Below are positions 13,196-22,161 of a DNA stretch of 54,150 nucleotides, in pieces (the first letter of the stretch is position 1; the number at the start of each line of letters is the position of its first letter). Below the pieces are notes generated by a model. The model had not been told where the DNA came from. It saw only the letters and a program-made list of their open reading frames with translations, and did no database searches. A program made the position numbers and the translations under genes. Source of the stretch: an uncultured Muribaculaceae bacterium (lineage in GTDB: Bacteria > Bacteroidota > Bacteroidia > Bacteroidales > Muribaculaceae); assembly GCA_947176745.1 (NCBI GenBank), contig CAMWRV010000014.1:1-54150 (forward strand), in the 5' to 3' direction.

Positions 13196-15604
13196 ATGGC
13201 AAACAACAATCAGACACCCGAAGGGAAGCGCACGGTGCGCCTTTCGGACGTTATCAGAATAACCCTTCGCCGCTGGCCCTGGATCGTGCTGTCGGTAGTG
13301 GTGTGCGTGTCGCTCGCCACTCTCTATGTGCTCAGAAGCCAGCCCACCTACAAGCGGTTTTCAAAAATAGTGATAAAGGATGATTCGGGAGGCAACTCGC
13401 TCGGATCGCAGCTGAGTGCCTTCGCCGGCATGGGAATGTTCGGATCGAGCACCAACATACGCGACGAGATCAACAAGCTGCAGAGCCCGGACCTTATGGA
13501 AATGGTGGTCAGACGTCTGAACCTTGACATGAACTACAGCCTTCCCGGCCAGTTTCATGACAAGATAGTCTATGGCGACTCTCTTCCCGTGGTAGTCACT
13601 CTTCTTGATTTCACCGATGCCGACGCGGCATCATTCAAGCTTGACGTCGCACCCAACGGCGACATCTCGCTTTCCGACATTGTGCGCAGCACAGACCGCA
13701 ATCCGGAGCCTGTGGCTTTCGACTTTGTGCAGAAAGCCCCGATAAAATTCGGCATTCCCGCAAAGACCCCGCTCGGACAGATGCTTGTCACATCGGGTCC
13801 GGCATATGTGCCTGGTCAGGAATACACGGTTATGGTAGACCGTCAGCCGGTTATATCCGCAGCCAACGATTATCTCGGCAAGATCGACATCCAGCTTCAG
13901 GACCAGTGGGGCAATACGATCGAGTTCACTGCAAAAGACAACGATCTGCAGCGTGCCGACGACCTGCTGACAAACCTCGTGCAGGTCTATAGCGACAAAT
14001 GGATCCAGACGCAGAACGAGACCTCCAAGTCGACCAACCGCTTCATCAGCGAGCGCCTTGTGGCGATAGAGCGCGATCTCAGCGGTGTAGACAGCGACAT
14101 AGCCGACTACCAGTCGAGCAATCTCGTGCCGGATCTTGTGCTTACCACCACAAGATACATGCAGACCGACCAGAAAGCCGAGGAACTCGTGCTCAATCTC
14201 AACAACCGTCTGCAAGTAACAAAATTTCTGGAGCAGTATCTTGACAATCCGGCAAACCGTAAGACTGTGCTTCCCGCCAACGTGGGCATAGAAAGCCCGG
14301 CGATAGAGAAGCAGATCGCCGAATACAACAAGCAGCTTCTCGAACGCGATCGTCTCGCGGTCAACTCGTCAGACAATCATCCTCTGATGGAGTCGATGGA
14401 CGCACAGTTGAACGGCATGTATGCGGCGATACAGACATCGGTCAAAAACGAGATTTCCTCGCTGACCGAACAGATACGCAACGTGCGCGGCATAAAGGGT
14501 GAGGCGACCTCGAAGATCGCCCAGAGCCCGGTGCAGGCCAAGCACCTCCTCAGTGTGGAGCGTCAGCGCAAAGTGATGGAAAGCCTCTATACCTTCCTGC
14601 TTCAGAAGCGTGAGGAAAACGAGCTTACACAGGTTTTCACCCCATCGAACACTGAAGTCATAGCAAAGCCGTTTGGCGAGCTGATGCCAGTTTCTCCCAA
14701 GAAGAAGCTGATCATTGCTTTTGCGTTCCTGTTCGGATTCTGTCTGCCTTTCGGCGTGACATTCGTCGAGGAGGTCTCCAATACCAAGGTTCGCAGCAAG
14801 AAAGAGATCGAGGCTCTGTCGATTCCGCTTATCGGCGAGATTCCCTGGTGGAGAGACCGCAAGGGGAACAAGGAGCGCAAGGCCGCCGGCATCGACGAGC
14901 GCATAGTTGTCGAGCCGAGCAACCGCAATATAATCAACGACGCGTTCCGGGTGCTCCGCACAAACGTGAACTTCCTCACCAAGAACGACGGTGTCGTGGA
15001 CGGAGTAAAAGAACACGGGTCGGTGATCATGATGACATCTATCGACGCCAACAACGGCAAGTCGTTTGTCTCGGCCAACCTCGCAGTCTCGCTTGCACTC
15101 CGCGAAAAGAAAGTCATCGTGGTTGACGGCGACCTGCGTCACGGCTCGACATCCGAGCTGATCGGCAGCCCGGCCAAAGGAATAAGCGATTACCTGAGCG
15201 GAGGTGCCGCGGACTGGCGTCAGCTCGTGGTGCGCGACAGCTCCATGCAGGGCGCCGACGTGCTTCCTGTGGGTCATTTCCCGCCCAACCCTACCGAGCT
15301 TCTCGAAGGCGACCGTTTCAGCGGCATGATCGCCGAAATGAGCAAGGCTTACGATTATGTGCTGATCGACTGTCCGCCTGTCAATGCCATGGCCGACGCG
15401 AAGATCATAGAGAAGATCTCCGACCGATGCATATTTGTTGTCAGAGTCGGTCATCTCGAACGCGAGAGTCTGCCTGAACTCGAAAAACTTTACAACAACA
15501 AAGAATACAAGAATATGTCGGTAATAATGAACGGCATCCAGCAGTATGGCCGCAACAAGATGTACGGCTATTCCGACGGATACCATTCGAACGCCGGCAA
15601 ATGA
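13196..15604 (+). CDS. Polysaccharide co-polymerase and bacterial tyrosine autokinase (Wzc type), first copy
   Basis: An inner-membrane Wzz/Wzc protein that controls chain length and export through cycles of tyrosine phosphorylation. The 802 residues show a first membrane helix (about 28-46), a large periplasmic region with coiled-coil character (about 270-460), a second helix (about 503-523) and a cytoplasmic kinase domain. Walker A is TSIDANNGKSF (about 613-623), Walker A' is VIVVDGDLR (about 640) and Walker B is VLIDCPP (about 721). The tail is Tyr-rich (QQYGRNKMYGYSDGYHS), the expected autophosphorylation cluster. A paralogue of nearly equal length lies at 37488. Confidence 0.93.
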   Translation: MANNNQTPEGKRTVRLSDVIRITLRRWPWIVLSVVVCVSLATLYVLRSQPTYKRFSKIVIKDDSGGNSLGSQLSAFAGMGMFGSSTNIRDEINKLQSPDLMEMVVRRLNLDMNYSLPGQFHDKIVYGDSLPVVVTLLDFTDADAASFKLDVAPNGDISLSDIVRSTDRNPEPVAFDFVQKAPIKFGIPAKTPLGQMLVTSGPAYVPGQEYTVMVDRQPVISAANDYLGKIDIQLQDQWGNTIEFTAKDNDLQRADDLLTNLVQVYSDKWIQTQNETSKSTNRFISERLVAIERDLSGVDSDIADYQSSNLVPDLVLTTTRYMQTDQKAEELVLNLNNRLQVTKFLEQYLDNPANRKTVLPANVGIESPAIEKQIAEYNKQLLERDRLAVNSSDNHPLMESMDAQLNGMYAAIQTSVKNEISSLTEQIRNVRGIKGEATSKIAQSPVQAKHLLSVERQRKVMESLYTFLLQKREENELTQVFTPSNTEVIAKPFGELMPVSPKKKLIIAFAFLFGFCLPFGVTFVEEVSNTKVRSKKEIEALSIPLIGEIPWWRDRKGNKERKAAGIDERIVVEPSNRNIINDAFRVLRTNVNFLTKNDGVVDGVKEHGSVIMMTSIDANNGKSFVSANLAVSLALREKKVIVVDGDLRHGSTSELIGSPAKGISDYLSGGAADWRQLVVRDSSMQGADVLPVGHFPPNPTELLEGDRFSGMIAEMSKAYDYVLIDCPPVNAMADAKIIEKISDRCIFVVRVGHLERESLPELEKLYNNKEYKNMSVIMNGIQQYGRNKMYGYSDGYHSNAGK

Positions 15605-15614
15605 CAGCTGACCG

Positions 15615-17051
15615 ATGGCCGGAGAGGGTCTGAAGCGTAAGACACTCAGAGGCACCGTATGGAGCACCGTAGAACGCTTCTCGGTGCAGATCATACAGTT
15701 TGCGGTCATGATTGTCATGGCCCGCATACTGACTCCGGCTGACTACGGTCTGGTGGGGATGCTCACTATCTTCATCGCTGTCTCGCAGTCGCTGGTCGAC
15801 AGCGGTTTCTCGCAGGCTCTGATACGCAAGCAGGATCGCGACGAGACAGACAATTCGACCGTATTCTTCTTCAACATCACGATCGGCATCGCGCTCTATG
15901 CGCTGTTGTTCTTCTGTGCGCCTCTTGTCGCCGACTTCTACGATGAGCCGCTTCTGACGCCGCTGATGCGGGTGATATCGCTCAGTGTGGTGTTCAACTC
16001 GCTGGTGGTCGTGCAGCGAGCGTTGCTGACTGTCAAGATAGACTTCAAGACGCAGGCCAAGGCATCGTTCACGGCTGCAGTCCTATCCGGGGCAGTGGGC
16101 ATAACGATGGTTTACACCGGTTTCGGTGTCTGGTCTATCGTCTGGTTCCAGATCTCCAACCTCGCGGTCAATGCAGCCATGCTCTGGCTGCTGTCGGGAT
16201 GGCGTCCGGGGCTTATGTATTCGTGGAAGTCGTTCAGAGAACTGTTCGGCTTCGGCTCCAAGCTGGCACTGAGCGGAATAATCAATACTCTCTACAACAA
16301 CGCCTATCTCCTCGTGATAGGCAAGGTTTTCAAGGCCGCCGATCTCGGGTATTATACTCGTGCGCATCAGTTTGCCGAATTCCCGTCATCGAATCTCACG
16401 ATAATAATCCAGCGGGTCACATATCCGGTGCTATGCACCATGCAGGATGATACCGTGCGTCTGCGCGACGTCTATCGGCGTTTTCTCCGGATGACGGCAT
16501 TTGTGATATTTCCGCTCATGATGGGAGTGGCTGCCGTATCGCGGCCATTCATACTTGTTTTTCTCAACGAGCAATGGCTTTTCGCCGCCACACTTCTGCA
16601 GATCATATGCTTTTCGATGATGTGGTATCCGATCCATGCGATCAACCTCAACCTCCTTCAGGTGAAAGGGAGAAGCGATCTTTTCTTAAGGCTTGAGATC
16701 TGGAAGAAATGCATTGGAGTGGCGATACTCTGCGCCACCGTCCCTTTCGGACTTGTGGCGATGTGTATCGGCGGAATTGCCGGCAACATCATAAGTCTTG
16801 TAATCAACACATATTACACCGGAAAGCTTATCGATGTAGGATTCTTCAGGCAGATGCGCGACATCACGCCGACTCTTCTCTATTCGCTGAGCATGGGCGC
16901 AGTGGTATGGTCTGTCACGCTTGCTGTGCCCGGAGAACTGCTTAAGCTCCTGACAGGTATAGCCGTAGGAGTGGCATATTATGCGCTCGTTACAAAAATG
17001 ACCGGTTCAAGAGATCTCCGCGAACTAATCGCGTTTGTCAGGTCAAGGTGA
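15615..17051 (+). CDS. Polysaccharide flippase, Wzx/MOP family, first copy
   Basis: A 478-residue polytopic membrane protein of the MOP flippase type, expected to move the lipid-linked repeat unit to the periplasm. The N-terminus reads LKRKTLRGTVWSTVERFSVQI, followed by the family-typical ARILTPADYGLVGM and DSGFSQALIRKQD, then about twelve hydrophobic segments to the end. It starts 10 nt after the first Wzc gene. A second, unlike flippase is at 42331, which suggests more than one lipid-linked product. Confidence 0.88.
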   Translation: MAGEGLKRKTLRGTVWSTVERFSVQIIQFAVMIVMARILTPADYGLVGMLTIFIAVSQSLVDSGFSQALIRKQDRDETDNSTVFFFNITIGIALYALLFFCAPLVADFYDEPLLTPLMRVISLSVVFNSLVVVQRALLTVKIDFKTQAKASFTAAVLSGAVGITMVYTGFGVWSIVWFQISNLAVNAAMLWLLSGWRPGLMYSWKSFRELFGFGSKLALSGIINTLYNNAYLLVIGKVFKAADLGYYTRAHQFAEFPSSNLTIIIQRVTYPVLCTMQDDTVRLRDVYRRFLRMTAFVIFPLMMGVAAVSRPFILVFLNEQWLFAATLLQIICFSMMWYPIHAINLNLLQVKGRSDLFLRLEIWKKCIGVAILCATVPFGLVAMCIGGIAGNIISLVINTYYTGKLIDVGFFRQMRDITPTLLYSLSMGAVVWSVTLAVPGELLKLLTGIAVGVAYYALVTKMTGSRDLRELIAFVRSR

Positions 17052-17076
17052 TCCGGTGAATTCAAGATCTATATTT

Positions 17077-18222
17077 ATGGCATCAGACAATAATTCAGAT
17101 AAGACACCGGACCGGGCAAATAATAAGATCACGGTCACTTCGCCGTTGCTGCCCGATCTGGAGGAGTTCAACGCACTTCTCAAAGAGATCTGGGCGAGCA
17201 AATGGATAACCAACAACGGTTCTTTCCATCAGCGACTTGAGAAAGAACTCTGCGAGTACCTGAAAGTGCCGTTCATCAGTCTGTTCACCAACGGAACTCT
17301 TCCGCTGATTACCTCTTTGCAGGCACTGCGCATCACCGGAGAGGTGATCACTACTCCCTATAGTTTCGTGGCCACCACCCACTCGCTGTGGTGGAACGGC
17401 ATCAAGCCCGTATTTGTCGATATCGACCCCGCAACCGGCAATATCGATCCGGACCGTATAGAAGCTGCCATCACTCCGATGACCACAGCAATAATGCCTG
17501 TGCATGTCTATGGCCAGCCCTGCGACATGGCGAGAATCCAGGATATAGCCGACAAATACGGCCTCAAGGTGATATACGACGCCGCTCATGCGTTCGGAGT
17601 CGAGGTCAACGGAGAATCTGTGCTCAATGCCGGAGATGTCGCCACACTGTCGTTCCATGCCACCAAGGTCTACAATACAATCGAGGGTGGCGCGCTCGTC
17701 ATGCACGACGAGAAGACAAAGCGCCGTATCGACCATCTGAAGAACTTCGGTTTTGTAAGCGAGACGGAAGTCGTCGCCCCCGGCATCAATTCGAAGATGG
17801 ACGAGATCAGGGCCGCATACGGCATACTCAATCTCCGTCAGGTCGACGAGGCCATTGCATCGCGCAGAAGAGTGGCCGACAGATATCGCGAGGCACTCGC
17901 TGATACGGAAGGCGTGACATTCTTCAAAGATATCCCGGGAGTGCGTCACAACTACAGTTATTTCCCGATATTCATCGACGCCGGGACTTACGGCATGACA
18001 CGCGATGAGCTATATGCGAAGCTGAAGGAGCACAATGTGCTCGGCCGCCGTTATTTCTATCCGTTGATTTCGGATTTCACCACATATCGCGGACTTCCCT
18101 CGGCCGCGCCGTCCAATCTGCCCAACGCGAGGAAGATGGCTGACTCTGTGATATGTCTGCCTATGCATGCCACGCTCGGTGAAGAAGACGTGGAAAGAGT
18201 GGTTTCAGTGATTTGCCGATGA
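17077..18222 (+). CDS. DegT/DnrJ/EryC1/StrS-family sugar aminotransferase (VioA/WecE-like)
   Basis: A PLP enzyme expected to aminate a nucleotide-linked keto-sugar. The protein from the ATG at 17077 has 381 residues; an in-frame start at 17035 would overlap the flippase and add 14 residues with no family resemblance. Motifs include SKWITNNG, GEVITTPYSF, VIYDAAHAFGV and SFHATKVYNTIEGGA, whose Lys should bind PLP. This pattern resembles enzymes acting on dTDP-4-keto-6-deoxy sugars, but no rml genes are in the window. The stop overlaps the next start as ATGA. Confidence 0.85.
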   Translation: MASDNNSDKTPDRANNKITVTSPLLPDLEEFNALLKEIWASKWITNNGSFHQRLEKELCEYLKVPFISLFTNGTLPLITSLQALRITGEVITTPYSFVATTHSLWWNGIKPVFVDIDPATGNIDPDRIEAAITPMTTAIMPVHVYGQPCDMARIQDIADKYGLKVIYDAAHAFGVEVNGESVLNAGDVATLSFHATKVYNTIEGGALVMHDEKTKRRIDHLKNFGFVSETEVVAPGINSKMDEIRAAYGILNLRQVDEAIASRRRVADRYREALADTEGVTFFKDIPGVRHNYSYFPIFIDAGTYGMTRDELYAKLKEHNVLGRRYFYPLISDFTTYRGLPSAAPSNLPNARKMADSVICLPMHATLGEEDVERVVSVICR

Positions 18223-19430
18223 ATAGTAATCAGAAGAAACTGCTCCTGCTCGGCGGTCTGCGCTATCTTGTGCCGGTGATAGAAGCCGCGCACAAGATGG
18301 GTCACTATGTGATAACAGCCGACTATCTGCCCGGAAATATCGCCCACACCTATTCAGATGAATTTCAGAATGTCAGTGTCATCGACAAGGAGGCGGTGCT
18401 ACGTGTGGCCGAACGACTGCAGGTAGACGGCATTATGTCGTTTGCTGTTGATCCCGGGGTAGAGACAGCATCTTACGTGGCGGAAAAACTGGGTCTCAAT
18501 TTTCAGGGCAGTCATGAGTCCGTAAGGATATTGCAGAACAAGGATCTCTTCCGCCGTTTTCTCGCAGACAATTCATTCAACGTCCCCCGGTCATGGTCGT
18601 TCCCTTCGGTCGAAGAGGCTATGTCGGAGGCCGGCTCTTTCTGCTGGCCTGTGATAGTGAAGCCTGTCGACTCGGCCGGAAGCAAAGGCGTTTCCAAGGC
18701 GGAAGACATGGCCGGCCTTAAGGCTGCGCTCGAATATGCTGCCGAAGAATCACACTGCGGACGTATCATAGTCGAGGAATATCTTGAGAAGAAGGGGTTT
18801 TCGTCAGACTCCGAGTGCTTCACCATAGATGGTAAACTGGTGTTCTGTTCCTTTTCAGACCAGCGTTTCGATCCGAAAGCCGAAAATCCCTATGCTCCGT
18901 CGGCCTACAGTTGGCCTCCCACCATGCCGGCGGAAACACAGGCGGAACTTCGCTCCGAGATAGAGCGGCTTGCCGGTCTTCTCGGACTCCGCACCGGAAT
19001 ATACAATGTCGAGACCCGGCTCTGCACTGACGGCAAAGCGTATATCATGGAAGTATCGCCCCGTGGCGGAGGCAACCGTCTTGCCGAGATGTTGCGACTG
19101 GCATGTGGAACCGACTTGATAACCAACGCCGTAAAAGACGCTCTCGGCGAAAAGACCGAAGAAATATCAGATCCGGTGTATGACGGATTTCTTGCCGAGG
19201 TCGTGCTTCATGCCGACAGCGACGGGCGATTCTCGCACCTTGATCTTGCGGATGAGGTGAAACAATATGTGGTCGAGACCGATCTCTGGGTCAGTCGCGG
19301 CGACAAAGTCTGCGGTTTCAAGGGTGCCAACAACGCGATAGGCACACTTGTGCTGCGATTCGACAGCCGGAAGCTTCTTGAAGAGGCGATGGCTGACATA
19401 TCATCATGGTGCCGGATTGTGACTGAATGA
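18219..19430 (+). CDS. ATP-grasp ligase, first copy
   Basis: A 403-residue ATP-grasp protein of unknown substrate. It begins with a Rossmann-like domain (KKLLLLGGLRYLVPVIEAAHKMG), followed by WPVIVKPVDSAGSKGVSKAED, which is the ATP-binding loop, and MEVSPRGGGNR, which supplies metal ligands. Such enzymes form amide or peptide-like bonds between a carboxylate and an amine. Sitting between two PLP enzymes, it could attach an amino acid or hydroxy acid to an amino sugar; this is inference. The ATG at 18219 overlaps the previous stop. Confidence 0.8.
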   Translation: MNSNQKKLLLLGGLRYLVPVIEAAHKMGHYVITADYLPGNIAHTYSDEFQNVSVIDKEAVLRVAERLQVDGIMSFAVDPGVETASYVAEKLGLNFQGSHESVRILQNKDLFRRFLADNSFNVPRSWSFPSVEEAMSEAGSFCWPVIVKPVDSAGSKGVSKAEDMAGLKAALEYAAEESHCGRIIVEEYLEKKGFSSDSECFTIDGKLVFCSFSDQRFDPKAENPYAPSAYSWPPTMPAETQAELRSEIERLAGLLGLRTGIYNVETRLCTDGKAYIMEVSPRGGGNRLAEMLRLACGTDLITNAVKDALGEKTEEISDPVYDGFLAEVVLHADSDGRFSHLDLADEVKQYVVETDLWVSRGDKVCGFKGANNAIGTLVLRFDSRKLLEEAMADISSWCRIVTE

Positions 19431-20374
19431 AGGCTATAGGCGGATATCCGGAGTTAGAATTGCCGTCGGGATGTGAGTATCATGCCGGCGCATTACGTCT
19501 GAATACGGCGCGAAACGCCCTTGAGTGCGCGTTGCGTGCGCGCGGCTATAAAAAGATCTACCTGCCGCGCTATACCTGCGAGGCGCTTTTCGAACCACTC
19601 GACCGACTGAACATAAAGAGGGAATTCTATGGTATAGATCTCCGTCTCGATCCTTCGGAAATGCCCGATCTCCACGACGGAGAAGCAATCATATATACCG
19701 ACTACTTCGGAATCAAGGGAGACACGATGCGCCGGCTTGCCGGAATATATGGAGACCGGCTCATAGCTGACAACGCGCAGGCATTCTATGCGCGGCCTCT
19801 GGCCGGGACTGACACTATCTATTCGCCGCGTAAGTTCTTCGGTGTTGCCGACGGAGGATACCTGTATACAGATGCCGTAATCGATACCGGCTTTCCCCGC
19901 GACGAGTCATATGCTCGGATGACGGCACAGCTGAAAAGAGCCGACCTGTCGGCTGAGGCCGGCTATGAAGATTTCAAGCATGCTGAAAACCTGCTTTGTC
20001 GACAGGAGATAAGAGAGATGTCAGACCTGACAAGAAAGATCTTATCTTCAGTCGCATATGATGAAGTCAGAGAGAAGAGAGTCAGAAATTACAGGATGCT
20101 TCACGAAAGACTCGGAGAGAGAAATGCTTTCGACGCCGCGCTTCCCGAAGGAGCGGTGCCGATGGCTTATCCTTTCTACAGCGATGACAGCGCACTGAGA
20201 GAAAGACTCGTAAGAGAAAAGATATTCGTGCCACTTTACTGGCCGAATGTGCTGGAGGAGACAGCCGAAAGCTCGGTCGAGCACAAGCTTGCACGGCATA
20301 TGCTTGCATTGCCAGTGTCGCAGACATGCGGCGAATCCGACATGAACAGAATAATTGAAGTCATCGTGCGATGA
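19427..20374 (+). CDS. Divergent PLP-fold aminotransferase-like protein
   Basis: I recognise the fold pattern but not a specific family. The 315 residues read like a shortened DegT-type protein: LNTARNALECALRARGYKKIYLPRYTCEALFEPL near the start, IIYTDYFGIKGD in the middle, and IYSPRKFFGVADGG, where the Lys sits at the usual PLP position. It is about 70 residues shorter than ordinary DegT enzymes. Its start overlaps the ATP-grasp stop and its stop overlaps the GNAT start, both as ATGA, so the three are translationally coupled. It might be an aminotransferase for a small unusual substrate or a non-catalytic relative. Confidence 0.65.
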   Translation: MKAIGGYPELELPSGCEYHAGALRLNTARNALECALRARGYKKIYLPRYTCEALFEPLDRLNIKREFYGIDLRLDPSEMPDLHDGEAIIYTDYFGIKGDTMRRLAGIYGDRLIADNAQAFYARPLAGTDTIYSPRKFFGVADGGYLYTDAVIDTGFPRDESYARMTAQLKRADLSAEAGYEDFKHAENLLCRQEIREMSDLTRKILSSVAYDEVREKRVRNYRMLHERLGERNAFDAALPEGAVPMAYPFYSDDSALRERLVREKIFVPLYWPNVLEETAESSVEHKLARHMLALPVSQTCGESDMNRIIEVIVR

Positions 20375-20982
20375 GACAGGAATATACCATATATCTTCGT
20401 GGCTTTGAAGAGCGAGATGCCGAGCAGATCAACAAATGGCGCAATGACCGGAATATCCAGGCTCTGGTCAGCGCGCCGTTCAGATATGTGCCGCTTGCCA
20501 TAGAAAAGGAATGGGTGCGGTCCAAGATGCTTGAGAACAGACGCGACATTTACCTCGCGGTCTGTCTTAAAGAAGACGACAGAATGATCGGCTACGTATC
20601 GATCAACAATATCGATCATCTCAACCGCACTGCATTCGGCGGGGGAGTGGTGCTCGACCGCGAGTATCAGGATGGCTTCATACGTCACGAGGTGGGAATG
20701 CTCATACGAGAGCTCGCATTTGACCATTTGAATCTTAACAGATTCGAAGGAAGATGCCTGGCCGCCCACCGCACATCGCGCATACTGATGGAGGCGTGTG
20801 GCTACAAGCTTGAAGGAGTGTTGAGGGAAGCAGTTTACAAAGACGGTGCGTACCACGACCAGTGCGTGTACTCGCTACTGCGCAAAGATTATTATGAAAT
20901 GATGGCAAACGGACAATATACGCTCAAGGTGTTTGCCAGAAAAATAAAGGAGATCAGAAAGAAAGAAGATGATAAAATATAA
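20371..20982 (+). CDS. GNAT-family N-acyltransferase
   Basis: A 203-residue GNAT protein, likely transferring an acyl group from CoA or ACP to an amino-sugar nitrogen. The N-terminus LRGFEERDAEQINKWRND and the core GYVSINNIDHLNRTAFGGGVVL followed by GFIRHEVGMLI and FEGRCLAAHRTSRILMEACGY match the RimJ/RimL-like branch. It is coupled to the PLP-like gene before it and overlaps the serine hydrolase gene by 14 nt. Acting after an aminotransferase is the most economical reading. Confidence 0.8.
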   Translation: MRQEYTIYLRGFEERDAEQINKWRNDRNIQALVSAPFRYVPLAIEKEWVRSKMLENRRDIYLAVCLKEDDRMIGYVSINNIDHLNRTAFGGGVVLDREYQDGFIRHEVGMLIRELAFDHLNLNRFEGRCLAAHRTSRILMEACGYKLEGVLREAVYKDGAYHDQCVYSLLRKDYYEMMANGQYTLKVFARKIKEIRKKEDDKI

Positions 20983-22159
20983 CAGCCGTATTTCGCGGGT
21001 AACCGCCCTATTTGTTGTTGCCGTCTTTTCCCTGGTGGCCTGTGCCAACAGCCGACAGAAAGAGGATCTTGAGAGCAGCATTCGCAAAATTTTCGCCGAT
21101 CACAAAATGTCGGCTATGGCCATAGCCGTAGTCAAGGGAGATTCGATAATATACACCACGTCGCTCGGTCACCGCACTCTTGATGCCGACGGTCATGCCG
21201 GAGATCCGATAGCGGAGGACGATCTGTTCGCGCTCGCGTCTGTATCGAAATGTTTTGTCGGCACCGCCGTTATGCGGCTTGTCGAGGAGAGGAAACTCTC
21301 GCTCAAAGATGACGCGCAGAAGTATCTGGGTTTCACACTGCGAAATCCGAAATATCCACGTCGGAGCATAACCGTACAGCATCTGCTCACTCATACGTCG
21401 GGTCTTAACGATGGTGTCAGCTGGTGGAATACCGACAGCCTAAAACCTGATCTTTGCAAAAGATATGCAGAATCATACAATGATTATGCGCCCGGCAAAG
21501 GATATGATTACTGCAATCTTAATTATGTTCTGCTCGCACAGGTCATTGAGGGTGCGACCGGAAAACGGTTTGACGACGAGATCGAGCGTATAGTACTGAA
21601 TCCGCTGTCGATACATGGCGATTTCAATCCACTGCGGCTTGAGGCTGACAAGTTTGTCAATACATATTATCGCGACAGTAAGACGGGGAAACTTATTAAT
21701 AGTGACTATCTGTTCAAGCAGTATCCCGTGCTTGAGGCTCCGCGCTACAAAATGGGAGAGACCGTGATTCTTGAATATCCCGCAGCCGGAATGAAGATCG
21801 ACATAGAATCGTTCGCCCGGTTCATGATAGCGCATATGAACGGAGGCCAGTACAATGGCACCCGCATAATCTCAGACAGCTCGGAAAAGAAGATGCGAAA
21901 GAATTACGTGGGAGATAACAATTATGGACTGTCGTTCCGCCAGTATCCCGACATAATATCCGGAACGGTCCTGCACGGACAGACCGGTGGAGTGACTGGT
22001 GTCAAGACTGCCATGATCTTCAATCCTGACGAAAAATACGGTTTTGTCATACTCACGGCAAGCGCGGAGACAGATTATATTGACGGCATGGGCGACATTC
22101 ATAAGCCGTTGATACAATTATTGTACGACGGCCTTCTCAGGTCCGGCAACAAGCTCTAA
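20969..22159 (+). CDS. Serine hydrolase, beta-lactamase/class C penicillin-binding type, exported lipoprotein
   Basis: A 396-residue exported protein with a lipoprotein-type signal (VFSLVACANS). It has the three motifs of the class C beta-lactamase/esterase family: SVSK (nucleophile Ser and Lys, about 92-95), YCNLNY (the Tyr-x-Asn element, about 177) and HGQTGG near 335. These enzymes include DD-peptidases, esterases and amide hydrolases. Inside a glycan operon, an esterase or deacylase trimming the exported polymer is plausible but unproven. A role in beta-lactam resistance should not be assumed. Confidence 0.82.
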   Translation: MIKYNSRISRVTALFVVAVFSLVACANSRQKEDLESSIRKIFADHKMSAMAIAVVKGDSIIYTTSLGHRTLDADGHAGDPIAEDDLFALASVSKCFVGTAVMRLVEERKLSLKDDAQKYLGFTLRNPKYPRRSITVQHLLTHTSGLNDGVSWWNTDSLKPDLCKRYAESYNDYAPGKGYDYCNLNYVLLAQVIEGATGKRFDDEIERIVLNPLSIHGDFNPLRLEADKFVNTYYRDSKTGKLINSDYLFKQYPVLEAPRYKMGETVILEYPAAGMKIDIESFARFMIAHMNGGQYNGTRIISDSSEKKMRKNYVGDNNYGLSFRQYPDIISGTVLHGQTGGVTGVKTAMIFNPDEKYGFVILTASAETDYIDGMGDIHKPLIQLLYDGLLRSGNKL

Positions 22160-22161
22160 GG

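Noticed and set aside
14369-15727. 452-codon minus-strand open frame opposite the first Wzc kinase domain
   Set aside because: The plus-strand frame carries complete kinase motifs; the antisense product has no domain pattern.
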